Counted from the first letter of the stretch, positions 9,529 through 21,728 are shown. The stretch: 64,000 bases of DNA from Pseudomonas paraeruginosa PA7 (GCF_000017205.1 NC_009656.1:6006501-6070500), one strand, 5' to 3'. The notes: generated by a model not told the origin, from the sequence alone. Numbers and translations: made by a program.

Positions 9529-10446
9529 ATGAAGCTCCGCCACATCGAAGTGTTCCAGGCGATCCGCCAGGCCGGCTCGGTCAGCGGCGCCGCGCAGTTG
9601 CTGCACGTATCGCAGCCAGCGGTGAGCAAGGTCCTGCAGCACGCCGAGCAACAGCTGGGCTTCCCGCTGTTCCTGCGGGTGCGCGGCAAGCTGCTGGCGA
9701 CCCCGGAAGCACTGGAGCTGGAGCGCGAGGTGGCCAAGCTCAGCGACAGCCTGCAGGCGGTGCGGCGCCTGGCACAGAACCTGCGGCGCCAGCCGGACCA
9801 CAACCTGCGCATCGGCGCCACCCCGGCCCTGGCGCTGTCATTGCTGCCGCGGGCGATCGGCGAGTGGAGCGCGCGCTATCCGCAAAGCGCCTGCGAACTG
9901 GCCACCCTGCATTCGCGCGAACTGGTACAGGGCCTGCTGATGCGCGAGCTGGACCTGGCCCTGAGCCTGAAGCAGCCGGACCATCCCGGCCTGCGCGGCG
10001 AAGCCATAGCCAGCGGCGTTCTGGTGGCCCTGGCACCCCATGAGCACTGGCCCGAAGCGGAGCGGCAGCAACCGTTGAGCCTGGCCGGGCTGGCCGGCGC
10101 GCCGCTGATCGGGCTGTCCACCGCCGACCCGCTGTTCGCCCGCCTGGAAGATTACCTCAGTGCCGTGGAGCCGCCGCCACAAGTGAAGATCGCCGTGCAG
10201 ACCTACGCCCTCGCCCGCGCCCTGGTGGAAGCCGGCGCCGGCCTGGCGCTGGTCGACCCCTTCACCGCCCTCGGCGCCGACCCGCGCAGCACTGCGATCC
10301 GTCCGCTGAGCCCGGCCTTCCCGGTCACCCTCTACGCCATCACCCGCGCCGACGAAACCCCGCCGCACACCCTCGCCCCGCTGCTGCGGATGCTCGCCTG
10401 CCAGGCCGAGGAGCGCCTGCGGGCGGTGCCGGCGATTCAGGCGTAG
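9529..10446 (+). CDS. dguR: DguR, LysR-family regulator of the dgu genes
   Basis: LysR-type regulator of 305 aa. A winged helix-turn-helix fills residues 1-60 (MKLRHIEVFQAIRQAGSVSGAAQLLHVSQ), followed by the coiled linker and a two-lobed effector domain. I chose MKLRHIEVFQ as start because the family begins there; an in-frame ATG 114 bases upstream would overlap the dguA start. Divergent arrangement with dguABC is typical for activation by D-glutamate. Its stop overlaps the hutG stop by 10 bp, so no space is left for the type VI secretion genes expected here. Confidence 0.88.
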   Translation: MKLRHIEVFQAIRQAGSVSGAAQLLHVSQPAVSKVLQHAEQQLGFPLFLRVRGKLLATPEALELEREVAKLSDSLQAVRRLAQNLRRQPDHNLRIGATPALALSLLPRAIGEWSARYPQSACELATLHSRELVQGLLMRELDLALSLKQPDHPGLRGEAIASGVLVALAPHEHWPEAERQQPLSLAGLAGAPLIGLSTADPLFARLEDYLSAVEPPPQVKIAVQTYALARALVEAGAGLALVDPFTALGADPRSTAIRPLSPAFPVTLYAITRADETPPHTLAPLLRMLACQAEERLRAVPAIQA

Positions 10447-11237
10447 CGTTCGCGGCCCCAGGCCAGCAGGGTTTCCAGCAACGCGCGGATGACCGTGCGG
10501 GTCGGTTCGGCAAGGTCGGCACGGTAGGCGAACGGCACCCGCTCATCCATGTAGGTGCACTGCGCCAGCTCCAGCTGGATGGCATGGACATGCTGCTCCG
10601 GCTGGCCGTAGTGGCGGGTGATGTGGCCGCCCTTGAAACGTCCGTTGAGCACATGGCTGTAGCCGTCGGCGGCGGCGCAGACCGCTTCCAGGCGTGCCGC
10701 CAGCTCGGGATCGCAACTGGCGCCGGCGTTGGTGCCGAGGTTGAAGTCCGGCAGCCGGCCGTCGAACAGGTGCGGCACGTGCGAGCGGATCGAATGGGCG
10801 TCCCACAGCAGGGCGTAGCCGAACTCGGCCTTCAGCCGCGCCAGCTCCTCGGCGATGGTCCGGTGGTAGGGCGTCCACACTTCGGCCAGGTAGCGCATGC
10901 GCTCCTCCGTCGACGGCGCCATGCCGTCGCGGTAGAGCGGCTGGCCGTCGAACAGGATGTCCGGGTATAGGCCGGTGGTGGCGGTGCTGTACAGCGGCTT
11001 GTCGTCGGAAGGACGGTTGAGATCGACCACATAGCGCGAATAGTGGGCAGCCAGGGTGCTGGCACCCAGTTCCTCGGCGAAATCGTAGAGCCGGGGAATG
11101 TGCCAGTCGGTATCGGCCAGCGCCCGCGCCTCCTCCACCAGGCCGGCGTCCACCGCCGGAGTCAGGCGCGTGCCGGGGTGCGGCATGCTGATCAGCAGCG
11201 GCACGCGGCCGCGCGTGAAACTCAGGACTTCATCCAC
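10437..11237 (-). CDS. hutG: HutG, N-formylglutamate deformylase
   Basis: Last step of the five-step histidine route: hydrolyses N-formylglutamate to glutamate and formate. The 266-aa protein has the family start ([11 protein letters not shown]), the [10 protein letters not shown] metal-binding block and the GGHITRHYG block. I chose GTG at 11237 because a near-perfect Shine-Dalgarno (AGGAGG) lies 6 bases upstream and the gene then overlaps the end of hutI by 8 bp. A longer ATG start would add ten residues and ignore that site. Confidence 0.93.
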   Translation of the reverse strand: MDEVLSFTRGRVPLLISMPHPGTRLTPAVDAGLVEEARALADTDWHIPRLYDFAEELGASTLAAHYSRYVVDLNRPSDDKPLYSTATTGLYPDILFDGQPLYRDGMAPSTEERMRYLAEVWTPYHRTIAEELARLKAEFGYALLWDAHSIRSHVPHLFDGRLPDFNLGTNAGASCDPELAARLEAVCAAADGYSHVLNGRFKGGHITRHYGQPEQHVHAIQLELAQCTYMDERVPFAYRADLAEPTRTVIRALLETLLAWGRERYA

Positions 11238-12438
11238 GGTATACCTCCTCGGCGTGGCGAATGACACGTTTCGGCAGATCGCCGCCCAACCAGTAGGCCA
11301 GCTCCGCCGGGCGCTCGATCTCCCAGGCGACGAAATCGGCCAGCTTGCCGGCCTCCAGGCTGCCGTGGCTAGCCTCCAGGCCCAACGCCCGGGCGGCGTG
11401 CAGGGTGACGCCGGCCAGCGCTTCCTCCGGCGTCAGGCGGAACAGGGTACAGGCCATGTTCAGCATCAGGCGCAGCGACAGCGCCGGCGAAGTGCCGGGA
11501 TTGAGGTCACTGGCCACGGCCATGGCCACGCCGTGCCGGCGCAGGGCGTCGATCGGCGGCAACCGGGTCTCGCGCAGCAGGTAGAAGGCGCCCGGCAGCA
11601 GCACCGCGACGGTGCCCGCCGCACCCATGGCGCGGGCATCCTCCTCGGTCATGTACTCCAGGTGGTCGGCCGACAGCGCCTGGTAGCGCGCCGCCAGGCT
11701 GGAGCCATGCAGCGATGACAGCTGCTCGGCGTGCAGCTTCACCGGCAGGCCCAGCTCGCGGGCGGCGATGAATACCCGCTCGACCTGCGCCGGGGAGAAC
11801 GCCAGGTGCTCGCAGAAGGCGTCCACCGCATCCACCAGGCCTTCCTTCGCCAGCGCGGGCAGAATCGTCGTGCAGACATGCCCGATGTAGTCGTCGGCGC
11901 GTCCGGCATATTCCGGAGGCAAGGCATGGGCGGCGAGGCAGGTGCTGCGCACGGTCGCCGGCAGTTGCTCGCCGAGGCGGCGGATGACCCGCAGCATCTT
12001 GGCCTCGCTGGCCAGGTCGAGGCCGTAGCCGGACTTGATCTCCAGCGCCGTCACGCCATCGCGCAGCAAGGGGTCCAGGCGCTTGCGCGCGCTGGCCAGC
12101 AACTCTTCCTCGCTGGCCTCGCGGGTGGCGCGCACGGTGCTGGCGATGCCGCCTCCGGCGGTGGCGATCTCGGCGTAGCTGACGCCCTCCAGGCGCTGCT
12201 CGAACTCGCCACTGCGGTTGCCGCCGAACACCGCGTGGGTGTGGCAGTCGATCAGCCCCGGCGTCAGCCAGGCGCCGCCGAGGTCGATGCGCTCGGCGTA
12301 GTCGCCGGGCGGCAGTTCGGCGCGCGGGCCGATCCAGTGGATCAGCGGACCGTCGGTGACCAGGACGGCGTCCTCGACGATCGAGTACTTGCCGTTCCTG
12401 AGGGTGGCGGCATGGCAATGCTGCCAGAGTCGTTTCAT
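11230..12438 (-). CDS. hutI: HutI, imidazolonepropionase
   Basis: Amidohydrolase of 402 aa that opens imidazolone propionate to N-formimino-L-glutamate. The metal-binding HTH ([10 protein letters not shown]) lies near residue 70, with later conserved His in KLHAEQ and SADHLEY and an Asp in [10 protein letters not shown]. Its ATG overlaps the hutH2 stop (ATGA) and its own end overlaps hutG, so the three are coupled. Normal family length. Confidence 0.95.
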   Translation of the reverse strand: MKRLWQHCHAATLRNGKYSIVEDAVLVTDGPLIHWIGPRAELPPGDYAERIDLGGAWLTPGLIDCHTHAVFGGNRSGEFEQRLEGVSYAEIATAGGGIASTVRATREASEEELLASARKRLDPLLRDGVTALEIKSGYGLDLASEAKMLRVIRRLGEQLPATVRSTCLAAHALPPEYAGRADDYIGHVCTTILPALAKEGLVDAVDAFCEHLAFSPAQVERVFIAARELGLPVKLHAEQLSSLHGSSLAARYQALSADHLEYMTEEDARAMGAAGTVAVLLPGAFYLLRETRLPPIDALRRHGVAMAVASDLNPGTSPALSLRLMLNMACTLFRLTPEEALAGVTLHAARALGLEASHGSLEAGKLADFVAWEIERPAELAYWLGGDLPKRVIRHAEEVYRG

Positions 12439-13967
12439 TGCAGGTCTCCTATGCTCGCGGCCACCCGGGCGAGGCTGCTCTGCTCGCCGAGGATGGCCGC
12501 CGCGCTGGCGATGTCGGGGGCCAGCCAGCGGTCGGTGTCGTACGCGGGCACGCGCTCGCGCAGGATGCCCCAGGCCGCCGCGGTGCCCTGGCCGCGGCGC
12601 TGCGGGGCGAGGAACTCGAAGGCCTGGGCGGCCAGCAGGTACTCGATGGCGAGGATCCGCCGGAGGTTCTCCAGGGCCCTGCCGAGCTTGAGCGCGGCGC
12701 TGGTGCCGAGGCTCAGGTGGTCTTCCTGGAGGCCCGAGGTGACGAAGTTGTCGACCACCGCCGGTTGCGCCAGCTGGCGGTTCTCGCCGGCCAGGGAGGC
12801 GGCGACGTACTGGGTGATCATCATCCCCGAGTTGACCCCCGGCTTGCCCACCAGGAAGGCCGGCAGGCCGCTGACCAGCGGGTTGACCAGGCGATCCACG
12901 CGGCGCTCGGCGACCCCGCCCAGCTCGGCCACGGCGATCGCCAGCAGGTCGGCGGCCATCGCCACCGACTCGCCGTGGGGGTTGGCCTGCGACACCACCC
13001 GGTAGGCTTGCGGCGTGCCCAGCAGCAGCGGATTGTCGGTGGCCGAGTTGAGTTCGGTCTCGACCTGCCGCGCCGCGTGGGCCAGCTGGTCGCGGCAGGC
13101 GCCGTGGATCTGCGGGATCGAACGGATGCTCAGGGCGTCCTGGGTACGGATGCCGCGGGCGCTTTCCAGCACCTCGCTGCCGGCCAGCAGGGCGCGCAGG
13201 TTGGCGCCGACCCGCTGCATCCCGGGATGCGGCTTGAGGGCGATGATCTCGGCGTCGAACGCCGCCAGTTGCCCGCGCAGGGCCTCGAAGCTCATCGCCC
13301 CGATCACGTCGGCCCACTGCGCCAGGCGCTGCGCGTCGTCCAGCGCCAGGCAGGCGAGACCGGTCATGCACGGCGTGCCGTTGACCAGGCACAGCCCGTC
13401 CTTGGCGCCCAGGCGCACCGTCGACAGGCCCTCCGCCGCCAGCGCCGCGGCGGCCGGCACCACCTCGCCACGGTAGCTGACCTCGCCGACGCCGAGCAGG
13501 GCGATGCCGATGTGCGCCATGTGGGTCAGGTAGCCCACCGAGCCCTGCGCCGGCACCCGCGGCGTGATGCCGTGGTTGAGCAGCGCCAGCAGCGCTTCCA
13601 CCAGCGAACGGTCGAGCCCCGACTTGCCCTGGCTGTAGTTGGCGATGGCGGCGCAGATGATCGCCCGGGTCTGCTCGTCGCGCAGCGGCTCGCCGACCCC
13701 GCAGGCGTGGCTGAGCAAGGTATTGCGCGACAGCTCGGCGAGCTGCTCGCCCTCCAGCAGGACGTTGCACAGCGCGCCCAGGCCAGTGCTGATACCGTAG
13801 GCGCGCTCGCCGCTGGCGACTATGCGCCGGACGATGGCGCGGGCGTTGTCGATCCGCGCCCAGGCCTCCGCCGAGAGTTCCAGGCGCGCGCCATGCCGCG
13901 CCACCGCGACCACCTCCTGCCAGCGCAGAGGCCGGTCGCCGAACACCACGCTCGCTACGCCGCTCAT
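12435..13967 (-). CDS. hutH2: HutH2, histidine/aromatic ammonia-lyase homologue lacking the MIO triad
   Basis: 510-aa member of the histidine/phenylalanine ammonia-lyase superfamily, intact end to end ([10 protein letters not shown] near residue 62, [21 protein letters not shown]). The usual [12 protein letters not shown] segment that cyclises Ala-Ser-Gly into the MIO electrophile reads [12 protein letters not shown] instead, so the triad is absent. Either it uses other chemistry, acts on another substrate, or is non-catalytic; the neighbouring hutH has the full triad. It overlaps hutV and hutI by 4 bp on each side, so it is embedded in the operon. Codon use looks like its neighbours. Confidence 0.88.
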   Translation of the reverse strand: MSGVASVVFGDRPLRWQEVVAVARHGARLELSAEAWARIDNARAIVRRIVASGERAYGISTGLGALCNVLLEGEQLAELSRNTLLSHACGVGEPLRDEQTRAIICAAIANYSQGKSGLDRSLVEALLALLNHGITPRVPAQGSVGYLTHMAHIGIALLGVGEVSYRGEVVPAAAALAAEGLSTVRLGAKDGLCLVNGTPCMTGLACLALDDAQRLAQWADVIGAMSFEALRGQLAAFDAEIIALKPHPGMQRVGANLRALLAGSEVLESARGIRTQDALSIRSIPQIHGACRDQLAHAARQVETELNSATDNPLLLGTPQAYRVVSQANPHGESVAMAADLLAIAVAELGGVAERRVDRLVNPLVSGLPAFLVGKPGVNSGMMITQYVAASLAGENRQLAQPAVVDNFVTSGLQEDHLSLGTSAALKLGRALENLRRILAIEYLLAAQAFEFLAPQRRGQGTAAAWGILRERVPAYDTDRWLAPDIASAAAILGEQSSLARVAASIGDLQ

Positions 13968-14794
13968 AGGTTCGCCACCCGGCGCTGGACGAAGCGGTCG
14001 ACGTAGTCGTCGGCCGGCTGGTGGAGAATTTCCCGTGGCGTGCCGACCTGGATCAGCTGGCCATCCTTGAGGATCGCGATGCGGTTGCCGATGCGCACCG
14101 CCTCGTCGAGGTCGTGGGTAATGAAGACGATGGTCTTGTGCAGGGTCTTCTGCAGCTCCAGCAACTGGTCCTGCATGTCGGCGCGGATCAGCGGATCGAG
14201 GGCGCTGAAGGCCTCGTCCATGAGGATGATCTCGGTGTCCGCGGCCAGCGCGCGAGCCAGGCCGACGCGCTGGCGCATGCCGCCGGACAACTGGTGCGGG
14301 TAGGACTTCTCGTAGCCCTTCAGGCCCACCGTGGCGATCCAGTGCAGGGCCCGCTCGTGGCACTGCGCCCGGCTTTCGCCGCGAACCTTCAGGCCGTAGG
14401 CGACATTGTCGAGCACGCTCCTGTGCGGCAGCAGGCCGAAACTCTGGAACACCATGCTGATCTTGCGCCGGCGGAATTGCCGGAGGGCTTCCATGTCGTA
14501 GCGCAGGATGTCCTCGCCATCCATCAGGATCTCGCCGCTGGTGGGGTCGATCAGGCGGTTGAAGTGGCGCACCAGGGTCGACTTGCCGGAACCCGAAAGG
14601 CCCATGATCACGAAGATCTCGCCAGCACCGATGGACAGCGACAGATCGTTGACGCCGACCACGCAGCCGGTCTGCGCCAGCACCTCGGCCTTGCTGCGCC
14701 CCTGGCGGATCAGCGCCAGGGCGGCGTCGGCGCGCGGGCCGAAGATCTTGAACACGTTCTTCACTTCGATCTTGTTCATCTGCGCCCCGCTCAT
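13964..14794 (-). CDS. hutV: HutV, ABC transporter ATPase for histidine uptake
   Basis: 276-aa ATPase of the glycine betaine/proline (ProV) type. Walker [10 protein letters not shown], signature LSGGMRQR, Walker [14 protein letters not shown] and the switch His (FITHDLDE) are all present. The long N-terminal insert ([13 protein letters not shown]) is typical of ProV-like ATPases. It ends soon after the switch region, so it lacks the CBS domains of ProV. Start at MSGAQ because its ATG overlaps the hutW stop (ATGA). Works with HutW and HutX. Confidence 0.92.
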   Translation of the reverse strand: MSGAQMNKIEVKNVFKIFGPRADAALALIRQGRSKAEVLAQTGCVVGVNDLSLSIGAGEIFVIMGLSGSGKSTLVRHFNRLIDPTSGEILMDGEDILRYDMEALRQFRRRKISMVFQSFGLLPHRSVLDNVAYGLKVRGESRAQCHERALHWIATVGLKGYEKSYPHQLSGGMRQRVGLARALAADTEIILMDEAFSALDPLIRADMQDQLLELQKTLHKTIVFITHDLDEAVRIGNRIAILKDGQLIQVGTPREILHQPADDYVDRFVQRRVANL

Positions 14795-15642
14795 TTGCTC
14801 GCCTCGTGCCGGGAACGGCCGTAGGCCTGGGTGATGCGGTCGATCACCACCGCGAGGATGACGATCGCCAGGCCGGCCTCCAGGCCCTTGCCCACGTTCA
14901 GCGTCTGGATTCCCACCAGGACATCTTCACCGAGGCCGCGCGCGCCGATCATCGAGGCGATCACCACCATCGACAGGGCCATCATGGTGGTCTGGTTAAT
15001 CCCCGCCATGATGCTCGGCAGGGCCAGCGGCAGCTGCACGCCGAACAACTGCTGCCAGCGGTTGGCGCCGAAGGCGTTGACCGCCTCCATCACCTCGTTG
15101 TCGACCTGGCGGATGCCCAGGTCGGTGAGACGGATCAGCGGCGGCGCGGCGTAGATCACGGTGGCGAAGATCGCCGGCACCTTGCCCAGGCCGAACAGCA
15201 TCAGCACCGGGATCAGGTACACGAAGCTGGGCATGGTCTGCATGATGTCCAGCAGCGGCATCAGCACCGCGCGCAGGCGGTTGCTGCGCGCGGCGAGGAT
15301 ACCCAGGGGGATGCCGATCAGCACCGAGATGAAGGTCGCCACCAGCATCAGCGCGAGGGTCTGCATCAGCTTGTCCCAGAGGCCCACGGCGCCGACCAGG
15401 AACAGCAGCCCGGTGATCACCAGGGTCGGCAGCAGGCGCCGGGTGGCATGCCAGGCGATCGCCGCGACGATCGCCAGCAGCAGCCACCAGGGCGTGGCGC
15501 GGAGCAGGCCTTCGAGATTGACGATGGCCCAGAGGAGAGTGTCGGAGATCTTGCGGAACAGGTCGCCGTAGTTGGTCACCAGGGCGTCGACCCAGCCGTT
15601 GACCCAGTCGGCGATGGAAAATGTCAGGCGTTCGGGAAACAT
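14791..15642 (-). CDS. hutW: HutW, ABC transporter permease for histidine uptake
   Basis: 283-aa inner-membrane permease of the ProW/glycine betaine family with about six hydrophobic segments. The EAA-loop region reads [24 protein letters not shown]. Upstream spacing to hutX is 24 bp and the stop overlaps hutV, so this is the canonical XWV order for a binding protein-dependent importer. Substrate histidine is inferred from context and from the known Pseudomonas hut locus. Confidence 0.92.
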   Translation of the reverse strand: MFPERLTFSIADWVNGWVDALVTNYGDLFRKISDTLLWAIVNLEGLLRATPWWLLLAIVAAIAWHATRRLLPTLVITGLLFLVGAVGLWDKLMQTLALMLVATFISVLIGIPLGILAARSNRLRAVLMPLLDIMQTMPSFVYLIPVLMLFGLGKVPAIFATVIYAAPPLIRLTDLGIRQVDNEVMEAVNAFGANRWQQLFGVQLPLALPSIMAGINQTTMMALSMVVIASMIGARGLGEDVLVGIQTLNVGKGLEAGLAIVILAVVIDRITQAYGRSRHEASK

Positions 15643-15666
15643 GGTCTGCTCTCGTCGGTCGTGGAA

Positions 15667-16635
15667 TCAGAGTGCCGCTTCGATCTTCTTCGCCGCGTCC
15701 GCGTCGACCCAGGCATGCCAGACCTCGGGGTGCTTCTCGAGGAATTCGCGCGCCAGCCGCGCCGCGTCGATCCGCTCCTTGGCCATCCGTGCCAGGTTGG
15801 CGTTCAGCAGGTCGATCGGCAGGTTGACCTTCTCCAGCACCGCCACCAGCTCCGGCGCCTGGTCGTGGAAGGTCCGCGACAGGCCGACCTGGATGCGGAT
15901 GCTCTTGTCGACGCCGGGCTTTTCCTCCAGCCGCACCAGGTCGGCGCGGCCCATCAGGGGCGTCGGCGACCAGTAGTAGAAGAGGATCGGTTCACCGCGC
16001 CGATAGCTCGACAGCACCGCGGCATCCAGCGCCGGGCCGGTGCCGGGGCGGAAGTTGGTGAACTTGCCCTCGAGGCCGTAGCCTTTCAGCATCTCGCTGT
16101 TCTCCAGCTCGCAGGTCCAGCCGGCCGGGCAATTGTAGAAGCGTCCCTTGTCCGGCTCCTCCTGGTCGCGGAAGACCTCGGCGTACTGCGCCAGGTCGGC
16201 GATCGAGCGCAGGTTCGGCGCCCTGGCCTCGAGCTTGCGCTGCGGATCGCCCTCGATCACGTAGCGCGGCACGTACCAGCCCTCCACCGCGCCGACGATG
16301 GGTGCGCCGACGCCGACCACCTTGCCGGCGGCCGCAGCCTTGTTCCACGCGTCGCTGCGGCCGATCCACTCCTCGGCGAAGACCTGGATGTCGTTGGTGC
16401 TCAGCGCCTGCTCCATGGTGATCGAGTTGCCCGGCAGGCTGTCGGTGGCGCAGCCGTAGCCCTTGGCCAGGACGAACTGCATCAGCTCGGTGAGCAGCGT
16501 CCCGCTTTCCCAGTTGAGCCCGGCGAACTTCACCGCCTTGCCGGACTCGCACCAACCCTCGGCCTGGGCGCCCGCCGAGGCGGCGAGCAGGCCGAGGGCA
16601 CAGAAAACACTCAACATCGACTTCTTGTATCGCAT
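15667..16635 (-). CDS. hutX: HutX, periplasmic binding protein for histidine uptake
   Basis: 322-aa binding protein of the glycine betaine/proline (OpuAC) type. A signal peptide (AGAQA-EG cleavage) is followed by WCESGKAVKFAGLNWESG, where aromatic residues commonly line the ligand pocket. Partner of HutW and HutV. A paralogue without transporter partners sits at 23358-24380. The upstream gap of 207 bp is where hutT is expected. A CA-rich AATAACAA motif in its leader (16708-16715) resembles Hfq/Crc targets, but is only weak evidence. Confidence 0.9.
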   Translation of the reverse strand: MRYKKSMLSVFCALGLLAASAGAQAEGWCESGKAVKFAGLNWESGTLLTELMQFVLAKGYGCATDSLPGNSITMEQALSTNDIQVFAEEWIGRSDAWNKAAAAGKVVGVGAPIVGAVEGWYVPRYVIEGDPQRKLEARAPNLRSIADLAQYAEVFRDQEEPDKGRFYNCPAGWTCELENSEMLKGYGLEGKFTNFRPGTGPALDAAVLSSYRRGEPILFYYWSPTPLMGRADLVRLEEKPGVDKSIRIQVGLSRTFHDQAPELVAVLEKVNLPIDLLNANLARMAKERIDAARLAREFLEKHPEVWHAWVDADAAKKIEAAL

Positions 16636-16842
16636 GGTTGGACGCTCCGGATGTGCGATTGGGCAAAGGCAGTTGGAAAACCTGCGGGCCGCGGGCGGCC
16701 CTGATCGTTGTTATTGGACGGCGAGCGCAGGCGCCGCTGTTTCCATTGCAGCCCTCCCTGGGCATCTGCGGGCGCCCCGCTCTCGCGAGCGCCCAACAGG
16801 CATGGCATGCCTCCTTTTTCCATGGATACGGGTCGTGAACGC
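16636..16842 (-). other. Gap between hutH and hutX with 30-codon ORF (site of the expected hutT)
   Basis: A 207-bp gap in the place where I recall a permease gene, hutT, of about 1.4 kb in PAO1. On the minus strand an ATG at 16803 follows a strong AAAGGAGG site and opens a 30-codon ORF ending in TAA at 16711-16713, with a second GGGAGGG-ATG inside it. This could be what is left of hutT, or chance. A bulged palindrome (GGGCGCTCGCGAGAGC) lies early in it. No protein similarity can be claimed. Confidence 0.4.
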
Positions 16843-18372
16843 CTACAGGCTCGGCAACAGCCGGGCCGGCAGCAGCGCGTTCAGGCAGCCGCTGGCCAGG
16901 AGCTGGCTGGCGGCCTCGATGTCGGGGGCGAAGAAACGGTCCTCCTGGTAGTACGGTACCTTGGCCCGCAGCAGGCCACGGGCCTGCTCCAGCTTCGGCG
17001 AACTCTTCAGGCCTTCACGGAAATCCAGGCCCTGGCAGGCACCCAGCCATTCCACGGCGAGTATCCCGCGGACGTTCTCGGCCATCGCCCAGAGCCGCTT
17101 GCCGGCGTTGGGCGCCATCGATACGTGGTCTTCCTGGTTGGCCGAGGTCGGCAGGCTGTCGACGCTGGCCGGGTGGGCCAGGGCCTTGTTGTCGCTGGCC
17201 AGGGCGGCGGCGGTGACCTGGGCGATCATGAAGCCGGAGTTGACCCCGCCATTGGCCACCAGGAACGGCGGCAGCTGCGACATGTGCATGTCCATCATCA
17301 GCGAGATGCGCCGCTCGGACAGCGAACCGATCTCGGCCAGGGCCAGGGCCAGGTTGTCGGCGGCCATCGCCACCGGCTCGGCATGGAAGTTGCCGCCGGA
17401 AACCACGTCGCCCTCGGCGGCGAACACCAGCGGGTTGTCGGACACCGCGTTGGCCTCGATCTCCAGCACCTCGGCGGCCTGGCGCATCTGCGTGAGGCAG
17501 GCGCCCATCACCTGCGGCTGGCAACGCAGCGAGTAAGGGTCCTGGACCTTGTCGCACTTCTCGTGGGAACGCGCCACCTCGCTGCTGGCGGTGAGCAGGT
17601 CGCGGTAGGCCGCAGCCACGTCGATCTGGCCGCGCTGGCCGCGCGCCGCGTGGATACGCGCGTCGAACGGCGCCCGCGAGCCGAGCATCGCCTCGACGCT
17701 GAGGCCGCCGCAGACGGTGGCGGCGGCGAACAGGTCCTCGGCCTCGAACAGGCCGCGCAGGGCGTAGGCGGTGGAGACCTGGGTGCCGTTGAGCAGGGCC
17801 AGGCCTTCCTTGGCCGCCAGGGTCAGCGGCTCCAGTCCGGCCAGCGCCAGCGCCTCTCTTGCCGGCAACCACTCGCCGCGATGGCGCGCCTTGCTTTCAC
17901 CGATCAGCAGCAGGGACATGTGCGCCAGCGGCGCCAGGTCGCCGGAGGCGCCCACCGAGCCTTTCAGCGGGATGTGCGGGTAGACCTCGGCGTTGAGCAG
18001 CGCGATCAGCGCGTCGATGACCTTGCGACGAATGCCGGAGAAGCCGCGTGCCAGGCTGTTCACCTTGAGTAGCATGACCAGCCGCACCATGGCGTCGTCC
18101 AGCGCCTCGCCGACCCCGGCGGCATGGGAAAGGACGATGGAACGCTGCAACTTCTCCAGGTCGGCCGGGGAGATCCGGGTCGAGGCCAGCAGCCCGAAGC
18201 CGGTGTTGATGCCATAGGCGGTGCGGCCTTCGGCGATGATGTTCTCGACGCAGGCCACGCTGGCGGCGATCGGCGCCTCGGCGCTGGCGTCCAGGCTCAG
18301 GTGCAGCGGAGCGAGGTAGGCTTGACGCAGTTCGGCCAGGGTCAGTTGGCCGGGTTTCAGGTGCAGGCTCAT
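16843..18372 (-). CDS. hutH: HutH, histidine ammonia-lyase
   Basis: Removes ammonia from histidine to give urocanate, the first step of the pathway. 509 aa, standard length. The MIO-forming Ala-Ser-Gly is present in [15 protein letters not shown], together with [16 protein letters not shown] and the NQEDHVSM block. Start MSLHLKPG preceded by AAGGAG. Expected partner downstream was the HutT permease; here the next gene is hutX after 207 bp. This, rather than HutH2, is the obvious functional histidase. Confidence 0.96.
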   Translation of the reverse strand: MSLHLKPGQLTLAELRQAYLAPLHLSLDASAEAPIAASVACVENIIAEGRTAYGINTGFGLLASTRISPADLEKLQRSIVLSHAAGVGEALDDAMVRLVMLLKVNSLARGFSGIRRKVIDALIALLNAEVYPHIPLKGSVGASGDLAPLAHMSLLLIGESKARHRGEWLPAREALALAGLEPLTLAAKEGLALLNGTQVSTAYALRGLFEAEDLFAAATVCGGLSVEAMLGSRAPFDARIHAARGQRGQIDVAAAYRDLLTASSEVARSHEKCDKVQDPYSLRCQPQVMGACLTQMRQAAEVLEIEANAVSDNPLVFAAEGDVVSGGNFHAEPVAMAADNLALALAEIGSLSERRISLMMDMHMSQLPPFLVANGGVNSGFMIAQVTAAALASDNKALAHPASVDSLPTSANQEDHVSMAPNAGKRLWAMAENVRGILAVEWLGACQGLDFREGLKSSPKLEQARGLLRAKVPYYQEDRFFAPDIEAASQLLASGCLNALLPARLLPSL

Positions 18373-18471
18373 CGAGGGTCTCCTTGGCCGTTCGCTGCCG
18401 GCGGCTTCGCTATCCATTCACGGTGTTTCCGGGAACCGGAGGCGCCGCTCGCGCGCCTCCGGCAATGCGCT

Positions 18472-19908
18472 TCAGGCCCCCCGCTCGGCGAAGGCGCCGG
18501 GGTCCTGCGGCAGGACCATCCGTGCGGGCGCCTGGCGCGAGGCCTTGCGGCGGGCCACCAGATAGTAGAGGACGGCCGGGACCACCAGGCCGATGATCCA
18601 GGAAATGTCCACCCCACCGAGGTGTTCGACCATCGGCCCGGTATACAGCTTGGTCGCCAGGAACGGCATCTGCACCAGCACGCCGAGGGTATAGACGGCG
18701 ATGCCCGGTACGTTCCAGCGGCCGTAGCGACCGTTGGGGTCGGCCAGGGCCGGCACGTCGTAGCGCTCGCGGGTGATGAAGTAGTAGTCGACCAGGTTCA
18801 CCGCGCTCCACGGGGTGAAGAAGGTCAGCAGGAACAGGATGAAGGACTTGAACGCCGCCAGGAACGAATGCTGGCCGAGCAGCGCGATGACCGTGGAGGC
18901 GCCGACGATCGCGAGGACGAAGAACAGGCGCTGCAGACGCGTGATCTCCAGTTGGCCGCGCACGCTGCTGATGATGGTGGCGATGCACATGAAGCTGCCG
19001 TAGGAGTTCAGCGTGGAGATGGTCACCTTGCCGAAGGCGATGCTGAAGTAGAGCAGCGCGGCGATCGTCCCGCTGCTGCCCAGGCCGACGATATAGGCCA
19101 CTTCGCGCCCGGCGAACTGGCCGTTGGCCATGGCCGCCGCGAGCACTCCGAGCACCATCGAGGCCTGGGCGCCGAGCACCGAGCCGAGGCCGACGGCGAG
19201 GAAGGTCTTCCAGCCCGAGGTGGATGCCGGCAGGTAGCGCGAATAGTCGGCCACGTAGGGGCCGAAGGCGATCTGCCAGGACGCCGACAGCGACACCGCG
19301 AGGAGGAACGAGGCCCAGCTGAAATGGCGGATGGCGAGCAGTTCGCCGATGTCGCCGAGCAGCAACACGCGGCTGAACAGGTAGACGAAGGCGATGATGC
19401 CGAGGACGCTGGCGATCCGCCCGATGATGTGGATGACGCGGTAGCCGAGCACCGTAACCAGGACGATGAAGGCGGCGAAGATGAGGATCCCGGCGCTGTC
19501 ACCGAGTCCGGTCATCTGGCCGATCGCCTGCCCGGAAAGTACCGTGCCGGTGGCGGTGAAGCCCAGGTACATCAGGCATACCAGGGCGATCGGGATGCAG
19601 GCGCCGTAGACGCCGAACTGCACCCGGCTGGAAATCATCTGCGGCAGCCCCAGCCGCGGCCCCTGCGCGGCGTGCAGGGCCATCACGGCGCCGCCGAGGA
19701 CCTGCCCGAGGAGCAGGCCGACCAGCGACCAGAACACATCGCCGCCGAGCACCACGGCGAGGGCGCCGGTGACGATGGCGGTGATCTGCAGGTTGGCCCC
19801 CAGCCAGAGGGTGAACTGGCTGTAGAGGCGACCGTGGCGCTCGTTCGCCGGGATATAGTCGATCGAGCGCCGTTCGATCAGAGGCTTGCTGTCGCTGCCC
19901 TGGGTCAT
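18472..19908 (-). CDS. NCS1-family permease, probable urocanate transporter (HutTu-like)
   Basis: 478-aa membrane protein of the nucleobase:cation symporter-1 family (CodB/allantoin/uracil permease type) with about 12 hydrophobic segments and start MTQGSDSKPLIERRSIDYIP. Lying between hutU and hutH, it matches the position of the urocanate transporter described in Pseudomonas fluorescens; urocanate as substrate is inference from that position. It is the only dedicated secondary transporter left in this hut cluster. Confidence 0.8.
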   Translation of the reverse strand: MTQGSDSKPLIERRSIDYIPANERHGRLYSQFTLWLGANLQITAIVTGALAVVLGGDVFWSLVGLLLGQVLGGAVMALHAAQGPRLGLPQMISSRVQFGVYGACIPIALVCLMYLGFTATGTVLSGQAIGQMTGLGDSAGILIFAAFIVLVTVLGYRVIHIIGRIASVLGIIAFVYLFSRVLLLGDIGELLAIRHFSWASFLLAVSLSASWQIAFGPYVADYSRYLPASTSGWKTFLAVGLGSVLGAQASMVLGVLAAAMANGQFAGREVAYIVGLGSSGTIAALLYFSIAFGKVTISTLNSYGSFMCIATIISSVRGQLEITRLQRLFFVLAIVGASTVIALLGQHSFLAAFKSFILFLLTFFTPWSAVNLVDYYFITRERYDVPALADPNGRYGRWNVPGIAVYTLGVLVQMPFLATKLYTGPMVEHLGGVDISWIIGLVVPAVLYYLVARRKASRQAPARMVLPQDPGAFAERGA

Positions 19909-20048
19909 GCTGCTGTACTCCGCTGCGGCTCGCTCGCCGCCATTCTTGTTGTCGCCCGGACCGGGCAGTAAGCGGCCACCGCCACGTCCCCGCCGACGTG
20001 AGGCCGTATCCGGCGGCTTCCCGGCGTTGCCGGAAGCCGCCGGCGCCG

Positions 20049-21728
<1,680 letters not shown>

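Noticed and set aside
16708..16715. Hfq/Crc-type A-rich motif before hutX
   Set aside because: A single short match; catabolite-repression targets normally need several such motifs near the ribosome site.
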